A DNA stretch of 9,817 nt, from contig CAIXAY010000388.1 in the NCBI GenBank assembly GCA_903917505.1, positions 1 through 9,817 on the forward strand. The letters run 5' to 3'. A program made the translations under genes and the position numbers. The DNA is from an uncultured beta proteobacterium. GTDB lineage: Bacteria > Pseudomonadota > Gammaproteobacteria > Burkholderiales > Rhodocyclaceae. Below, piece by piece: positions 6,025-9,817 of the stretch. The number at the start of each line of letters is the position of its first letter. Position 1 is the first letter of the stretch. The notes beneath the pieces were generated by a model, which was not told the origin of the DNA, made no database searches, and worked only from the letters and a program-made list of their open reading frames with translations.

Positions 6025-7035
6025 TTAGAACTTTTCGTCATCGCGCAAGAAACGCCATTGCCCGAGCGGCAGATCGCCGAGCTTGACCTGGCCGATGCGC
6101 ACGCGCTTGAGGCCGACGGCGCGCAGGCCGACGAGTTCGCACATGCGGCGAATCTGGCGCTTGCGACCTTCGATCAGCACAAAGCGCAACTGATCGTCGT
6201 TGAGCCACTCGACTTGCGCCGGCTTGAGTTTTTTGTCGTCGAGGCTGAGGCCATGGTTGAGCAGCGCCAGGCCATTCGCCGACAGCCGGCCTTCGACGCG
6301 GACCAGGTATTCCTTTTCAATCGTCGAGTGCTCGCCGATCAACTGGCGTGCGACACGGCCGTCCTGCGTCAGCACCAGCAAGCCGGTCGAATCGATGTCG
6401 AGACGGCCGGCGGGCGCCAGGCCCCGCAGGCACGACGCCTGGAAGACGGGCGTGTCGGGCGTGCGGTACTGATTCTCGGGCAGGACCAGCGTGACAGCCG
6501 GCGTGAAACCCGGTTCGGGCTGCCCCGAAACAAAGCCCACCGGCTTGTGCAGCAAGATCGTCATCTGCCGCTCTTGCGCCGCACGCGCCGCCTTGTCGAG
6601 CTTGATCGACGCGGTGGCCGGCGCGCGCGTGCCGAGTTCGGTAACGCGCTGACCGTCGACAAAAACCCAGCCGCGCTCGATATAGACATCGGCATCGCGC
6701 CGCGAACAGAGGCCGCGCTCGGCCATCAGCTTCGAGATGCGCACGCCGCTTTGCGCCGCTTGTTCCGAATTGGTTTTCAATGCCGGCGCCAATGCCGCGC
6801 GGACAGGCACCGCGCTTCTTGCAACCAGCGGCGCGCGCGACGGCGTGCCGCGCGGCTTTTGCTGGCGCGGCGCTGCTGCCTTTGGCGCTGCGCCAGCCGC
6901 CGCTGGAGCCGCCGGACTGCGAGCGCCGCGGGGCGCGCCACCGCGCAGCGGGCGCCGCGCCGGATCGGGCAGCGCCGTGTCGGGGCTGCCCTTGGCCGGC
7001 AAACGCAGCGTCTTGCGGTGCGACTCCTCAGCCAT
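6025..7035 (-). CDS. rluF: RluF-like 23S rRNA pseudouridine synthase with a long disordered N-terminus
   Basis: RsuA/RluB/RluE/RluF-family enzymes turn specific uridines of rRNA into pseudouridine; E. coli RluF modifies U2604 of 23S rRNA. The product is 336 residues from ATG 7035. Residues 1-95 are Ala/Pro/Arg-rich and low in complexity. Residues 98-145 are an S4 RNA-binding domain ([22 protein letters not shown]). The synthase domain has [11 protein letters not shown], the catalytic motif [14 protein letters not shown] with Asp213, EKEYLVRV, and the late motif [15 protein letters not shown]. The ending [11 protein letters not shown] resembles E. coli RluF (LGEWRDLTDDE), which is why I prefer RluF over RluB or RluE; the exact target base remains an inference. 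The start overlaps the FKBP gene by 8 bp with no ribosome site of its own, pointing to translational coupling. In E. coli RluF the basic tail is C-terminal; here the basic extension is N-terminal. Confidence 0.85.
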   Translation of the reverse strand: MAEESHRKTLRLPAKGSPDTALPDPARRPLRGGAPRGARSPAAPAAAGAAPKAAAPRQQKPRGTPSRAPLVARSAVPVRAALAPALKTNSEQAAQSGVRISKLMAERGLCSRRDADVYIERGWVFVDGQRVTELGTRAPATASIKLDKAARAAQERQMTILLHKPVGFVSGQPEPGFTPAVTLVLPENQYRTPDTPVFQASCLRGLAPAGRLDIDSTGLLVLTQDGRVARQLIGEHSTIEKEYLVRVEGRLSANGLALLNHGLSLDDKKLKPAQVEWLNDDQLRFVLIEGRKRQIRRMCELVGLRAVGLKRVRIGQVKLGDLPLGQWRFLRDDEKF

Positions 7036-7381
7036 CGACGAGGATGTCGAGCAGCTCGACTTCGAACACCAGCGTGGCATTCGGCGGAATCACGCCGCCG
7101 GCGCCGCGGGCGCCATAGCCGAGCTGCGGCGGCACGGTGAGCTTGCGCACGCCGCCAATCCGCATGCCCTGTACGCCTTCGTCCCAGCCGGCGATCACAT
7201 TGCGCTGGCCGAGCGGGAACTCGAAAGGCTCGTCCCTGTCCTTGCTCGAATCGAATTTATTGCCGTTGGTCAGCCAGCCGGTGTAGTGCACGCTCACAAA
7301 TTGGCCGGTGGTGGCGACCGCCCCGTCACCCATCTTGATCTCTTCTATCTGCAAACCGGATTCGGTCGTGATAACGGACAT
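7028..7381 (-). CDS. FKBP-type peptidyl-prolyl cis-trans isomerase
   Basis: A single FKBP domain of 117 residues without a signal peptide, so a cytosolic prolyl isomerase and likely chaperone. ATG 7381 is chosen because a strong GGGGGAG (7385-7391) lies just upstream; the frame extends only to a TTG at 7393. The sequence lines up with human FKBP12 without gaps through most of the domain at an offset of 7: Tyr33, Phe43, Asp44, Arg49, Phe53, Val62, Ile63, Trp66, Tyr89 and Phe106 match active-site residues Tyr26, Phe36, Asp37, Arg42, Phe46, Val55, Ile56, Trp59, Tyr82 and Phe99. No insert-in-flap domain is present, so it is not SlyD- or FkpB-like; this short FKBP12-like form is common in proteobacteria. 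A possible -10 box (TACACT) lies about 30-35 bp upstream on the minus strand, but its -35 is poor. It is first in a two-gene unit with the pseudouridine synthase. Confidence 0.92.
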   Translation of the reverse strand: MSVITTESGLQIEEIKMGDGAVATTGQFVSVHYTGWLTNGNKFDSSKDRDEPFEFPLGQRNVIAGWDEGVQGMRIGGVRKLTVPPQLGYGARGAGGVIPPNATLVFEVELLDILVDG

Positions 7382-7451
7382 GATCTCCCCCAAGAAAACT
7401 CAAAGAAGCAGAGTGTAGACTAGGCTGACCGTTGCAGCCAGTTCAACCCGC

Positions 7452-7482
7452 CCAAGCGGCCCGGCTTGGCAAAACCTGCCAA
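7452..7482. promoter_or_regulatory. Two overlapping, mutually exclusive inverted repeats
   Basis: CCAAGC (7452-7457) pairs with GCTTGG (7464-7469), and TTGGCA (7466-7471) pairs with TGCCAA (7477-7482). The middle segment belongs to both stems, so only one can form at a time. The array lies in the 159-bp gap between the divergent FKBP and Hpt/HD-GYP starts. It may be a set of three half-sites for a dimeric regulator or a small switch in a leader; neither is proven. The rest of the gap shows a ribosome site for each gene and no convincing promoter pair. Confidence 0.35.
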
Positions 7483-7540
7483 CGCGCACCCGCGCTTTCG
7501 GATAAACTTGCGGAAACAGGAATAGCTCCGGAGAGGCATC

Positions 7541-8650
7541 ATGCCCATTAGTGTTGCCGTCACCGCGCCCACCGTGACGGACAAGGAAGCGCTGGAAGAA
7601 TTCATTGAATCGCTGACCGACCTGGCGCCTAATATCGAACGCGACATCGCGCGCCTGAAGACCGCCCCGGGCGACCGCGAAGTCATCGGCAGCCTGTTCC
7701 GCGCGATCCACAACGTCAAGGGAGATGCGGCCTTGTGCAAGGTCGACCTGGCCGTGGCGATTGTTCATCCGATCGAGACCGTGCTGGCGCGTTTTCGCAA
7801 CGACGAGATCCCGTTCAGCGACATCATCGCCGAAGCGATCCTGCTGGCTCTCGACCGGCTCGAACTGGCGACCGAGGCGCTGTCTTCGGGAAAATCGCTC
7901 GACGGCCTGCGTTTGCCTGTTCTCGTGCAGGAGCTCGAGAACGTCGCCGTGGCGGCGCCCGCCGAGCTGGACAGGTGCGCCAGCATCATGATCGAGACCG
8001 TCACCGGCTTCCGCGCAACCGCCCAAGGCGCGTTCTCGCTGCGCGGGCGTGCCTCCTCAGTCTCCAGCATGTCGAAATCGCAGGCCGCCGACGATCTGCG
8101 GTTTTTCCGCAGCCTGGCCAATCAGCTTGAGGCGCGTTCGCTGCTGTTCAAGGGACGCACCGTGCGCCTGCTGCGCCTAGCCATGGAAACGAACCAGATG
8201 ATGGACATGGTGGTCGATCCGATGCAACTCGAAGCCGCCGTCTATATGCATGACGTCGGCATGATGTTCCTGCCTGAATCGATATGGCTGAAGCTCGACC
8301 GCATGACCGGCGAGGAGAAGGAGATTTTGCACACCCATCCCAATTTCGCGGCGGGGATTCTGTCGCGCATGGACAATTGGCGGGAAGCGGCCGAGATGGT
8401 CGCGCAACACCATGAAATGCCCGACGGCCAAGGCTACCCGCTCGGCGGCAGGGTGGAGAATATCTGCGACGGCGCGAAGATCCTGGCGATCGTCGACGCT
8501 TTTGAAGCGGTGATGCTCAAGCATATCAACCGTGGGCGAAACCGTTCGGTGCTGCGCGCCATCGCCGAGATCAATGCCTGCGACACGCAGTTTTCCCCGG
8601 AATGGATTGCGCCTTTCAATGCGGTCATCCGCCGCACGGTGGAAGCCTGA
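7541..8650 (+). CDS. Fusion of an Hpt-like phosphotransfer domain and a divergent HD-GYP domain
   Basis: A signalling protein of 369 residues joining a histidine phosphotransfer domain to an HD-GYP domain, the class that hydrolyses cyclic di-GMP. ATG 7541 follows GGAGAGG (7530-7536). Residues about 15-115 read as Hpt: SLFRAIHNVKGDAALC holds the HxxKG motif with phospho-acceptor His57. Residues about 185-365 hold HD-GYP motifs: HDVGMMFLPESI (His237, Asp238), HTHP (His266), AQHHEMPDGQGYPLG (His290, His291, GYP 298-300) and IVDAFEAV (Asp319). Two positions deviate. The lysine of the usual HDxGK is Met241, and the histidine normally found in the first helix (HxxRV) appears as Arg206 (KGRTVRL). 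Activity is therefore doubtful; it may be a c-di-GMP receptor or a pseudo-enzyme. No membrane segment is seen, and no histidine kinase or response regulator is adjacent. Its stop overlaps the tcdA start (TGATG). Confidence 0.83.
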   Translation: MPISVAVTAPTVTDKEALEEFIESLTDLAPNIERDIARLKTAPGDREVIGSLFRAIHNVKGDAALCKVDLAVAIVHPIETVLARFRNDEIPFSDIIAEAILLALDRLELATEALSSGKSLDGLRLPVLVQELENVAVAAPAELDRCASIMIETVTGFRATAQGAFSLRGRASSVSSMSKSQAADDLRFFRSLANQLEARSLLFKGRTVRLLRLAMETNQMMDMVVDPMQLEAAVYMHDVGMMFLPESIWLKLDRMTGEEKEILHTHPNFAAGILSRMDNWREAAEMVAQHHEMPDGQGYPLGGRVENICDGAKILAIVDAFEAVMLKHINRGRNRSVLRAIAEINACDTQFSPEWIAPFNAVIRRTVEA

Positions 8651-9468
8651 TGGCGCAAGGTCAGGCTGACCTGACACGGCGTTTCGCAGGCGTTCAAAGA
8701 CTCTACGGCGGCGACACGCTGCAACGCTTCGAGGCGGCGCATGTGTGCGTCGTCGGCATCGGCGGCGTCGGTTCCTGGGCAGCGGAAGCGCTGGCCCGCT
8801 CGGCGATCGGCCGGATCACGCTGATCGACCTCGACATGGTCGCCGAATCGAACGTCAATCGCCAGATCCACGCGCTCGGCGATGCCTTCGGCAAGGCCAA
8901 GACCAGCGCCATGGCCGAGCGCATTCTCGCCATCAATCCGGCCTGCCGCGTGAGCGAGATCGAGGATTTCGTCACGCCCGAAAATCTCGACTGGACCTTG
9001 GGCCGCGGTTTTGATTATGTGATCGACGCGATTGACCAGGCGCGCACCAAGGCGGCGATGATCGCCTGGTGCAAAAGCCGCGGCATTCCCCTGGTGACCG
9101 CCGGCGGCGCCGGTGGCCAGGTCGACCCGGCGCGCATCGAGGTCGGCGACCTGGCGCAAACCATCCAGGATCCGCTGCTGGCCAAGGTGCGTGCGCTGTT
9201 ACGCAAGGAATACGGCTTCACGCGCGAGGCGAAAAAAAAATTCGGGGTGGCCGCGGTGTTCTCGAGCGAAGCGCTGCGCTATCCGGAAAACGGTGCCCAC
9301 TGCGATGAAGTGCCGGCCGGCGGCGGCCTCAATTGTTCGGGCTACGGCTCGTCGGTCTGCGTAACCGCCTCGTTCGGGATGTTCGCGGCGAGCGAAGCGC
9401 TGCGGCATCTTGCCAGCGTGGAGCTCAAGGCAGCGTGTCGAGCCAGCTCGCGAGCCCCTGCGCATTGA
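8650..9468 (+). CDS. tcdA: tRNA threonylcarbamoyladenosine dehydratase (TcdA/CsdL)
   Basis: TcdA is an E1-like (ThiF/MoeB superfamily) enzyme that uses ATP to convert t6A37 of tRNAs into cyclic t6A; in E. coli it works with the CsdA-CsdE sulfur system. The product is 272 residues (E. coli TcdA is about 268). ATG 8650 overlaps the preceding stop as TGATG, so it is translated by coupling. Seen in order: RRFAGVQRLYG, the nucleotide loop VVGIGGVGSWAAEAL (35-49), ITLIDLDMVAESNVNRQIHA (57-75) with the acidic and arginine residues of the adenylation site, DYVIDAIDQARTK, VTAGGAGGQVDP, KKKFGVAAVFSSEALRYP and GSSVCVTASFGMFAASEAL. Neither csdA nor csdE lies in the window. Odd points: a run of nine A (9232-9240) in mid-gene, and a C-terminal tail of about 15 residues after LRHLAS that lies within or next to the overlap with the next gene. 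Confidence 0.93.
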   Translation: MAQGQADLTRRFAGVQRLYGGDTLQRFEAAHVCVVGIGGVGSWAAEALARSAIGRITLIDLDMVAESNVNRQIHALGDAFGKAKTSAMAERILAINPACRVSEIEDFVTPENLDWTLGRGFDYVIDAIDQARTKAAMIAWCKSRGIPLVTAGGAGGQVDPARIEVGDLAQTIQDPLLAKVRALLRKEYGFTREAKKKFGVAAVFSSEALRYPENGAHCDEVPAGGGLNCSGYGSSVCVTASFGMFAASEALRHLASVELKAACRASSRAPAH

Positions 9469-9817
9469 GTTCCACATCGTTGGCATAGACTTCAAGGACA
9501 TCCGCATCCGGCAGGCGGCAACCGAAACGCCTGCCTTCCGCGATCAGCAATTCGGCGATCCCGGCGTGTAGCCTCGCGTGCCGATCCGGGCCCGCATCCT
9601 TCGCGCGCATGCCGATGGCGACATGCGCATCGACGAGTCGATGCAGGGCTAGCGCTTTCGCCTCGATATCGCGGACCTGGCTGAAATGCGTGAGATACAC
9701 GGCGTCCGGCCGATAGCTTGCGAGCAGGTCGATCGACGCGTGCATGGGCTGCGGATCGAACTGCACCGGTGTCGCCGTCAGGAAAATGAACTGGCGCCCG
9801 TCGGTGTCGGTTTGGCG
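9425..9817 (-). CDS. Metallo-beta-lactamase-fold hydrolase, C-terminal part (5' end outside the window)
   Basis: The minus frame is open from the window edge to a TGA at 9425, giving 130 residues of a C-terminus. The visible part starts RQTDTDGRQFIFLTATPVQFDP, continues MHASIDLLASYRPDAVYLTHFSQVRD and ends LNAQGLASWLD. This is the late region of an MBL-fold hydrolase: YLTHF supplies the last zinc-ligand histidine of the fold, and the helical tail (HRLVDAHVAIGMRAKDAG) is like that of MBL proteins often seen in betaproteobacteria with no assigned substrate. The HxHxDH metal motif would lie upstream, outside the window, so activity cannot be judged. The last 44 bp overlap the 3' end of tcdA on the other strand. 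Confidence 0.82.
   Translation of the reverse strand, partial: RQTDTDGRQFIFLTATPVQFDPQPMHASIDLLASYRPDAVYLTHFSQVRDIEAKALALHRLVDAHVAIGMRAKDAGPDRHARLHAGIAELLIAEGRRFGCRLPDADVLEVYANDVELNAQGLASWLDTLP

Noticed and set aside
5998..7140. Plus-strand open frame of 380 codons
   Set aside because: Antisense to the pseudouridine synthase and the FKBP gene; no domain, Arg/Ala-rich towards its end.
6737..7423. Plus-strand open frame of 228 codons
   Set aside because: Antisense to the same two minus-strand genes, whose functional residues are all accounted for.
7400..8026. Minus-strand open frame of 208 codons
   Set aside because: Antisense to the Hpt part of the signalling gene; no ribosome site and no domain.

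Overview
The window looks like a core chromosomal segment of a GC-rich betaproteobacterium. Rhodocyclales or a close relative is my best guess, from codon use and from how the proteins read; no rRNA or other marker confirms it. Genes are densely packed and lie on both strands. I see no tRNA, rRNA, CRISPR array, transposase, integrase, phage gene or recognisable defence system, and nothing I would call a new multi-gene system.

Layout. (1) Positions 1-1492, minus strand: a family I acyl-CoA:acetate/3-ketoacid CoA-transferase, missing only its last C-terminal residues. (2) 1493-1812: a 320-bp gap of lower GC between divergent genes, holding a 14-bp perfect palindrome and a matching half-site. 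(3) 1813-3742, plus strand: a two-CBS-domain protein, a thioredoxin-fold ArsC-type reductase and an exported alpha/beta hydrolase. (4) 3747-4076, minus: a small one-domain cupin that ends 4 bp from the hydrolase. (5) 4169-5892, plus: two zinc peptidases 5 bp apart, a membrane-anchored YpfJ-type neutral metallopeptidase and a secreted M23 (LytM-type) endopeptidase. (6) 5891-6014: a 124-bp palindromic element with 31-bp arms that fills almost the whole convergent gap. (7) 6025-7381, minus: an FKBP-type prolyl isomerase followed, with an 8-bp overlap, by an RluF-like 23S rRNA pseudouridine synthase with a long disordered N-terminus. (8) 7541-9468, plus: an Hpt/HD-GYP fusion protein coupled by a TGATG overlap to tcdA, the tRNA ct6A dehydratase. 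(9) 9425-9817, minus: the C-terminal part of a metallo-beta-lactamase-fold hydrolase whose 3' end overlaps the tcdA 3' end by 44 bp.

How the genes fit together. Most are single housekeeping or metabolic genes. Two pairs look like real transcription units with a shared theme: the two zinc peptidases (cell envelope) and FKBP plus pseudouridine synthase (protein folding and ribosome maturation). The Hpt/HD-GYP plus tcdA pair is tightly coupled in translation but has no obvious common function.

The points most worth a second look are the Hpt/HD-GYP protein, which has a phosphotransfer histidine fused to an HD-GYP domain lacking two conserved residues; the 124-bp inverted-repeat element; and the palindrome upstream of the CoA-transferase. 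All calls come from reading the sequence alone, without any database search.
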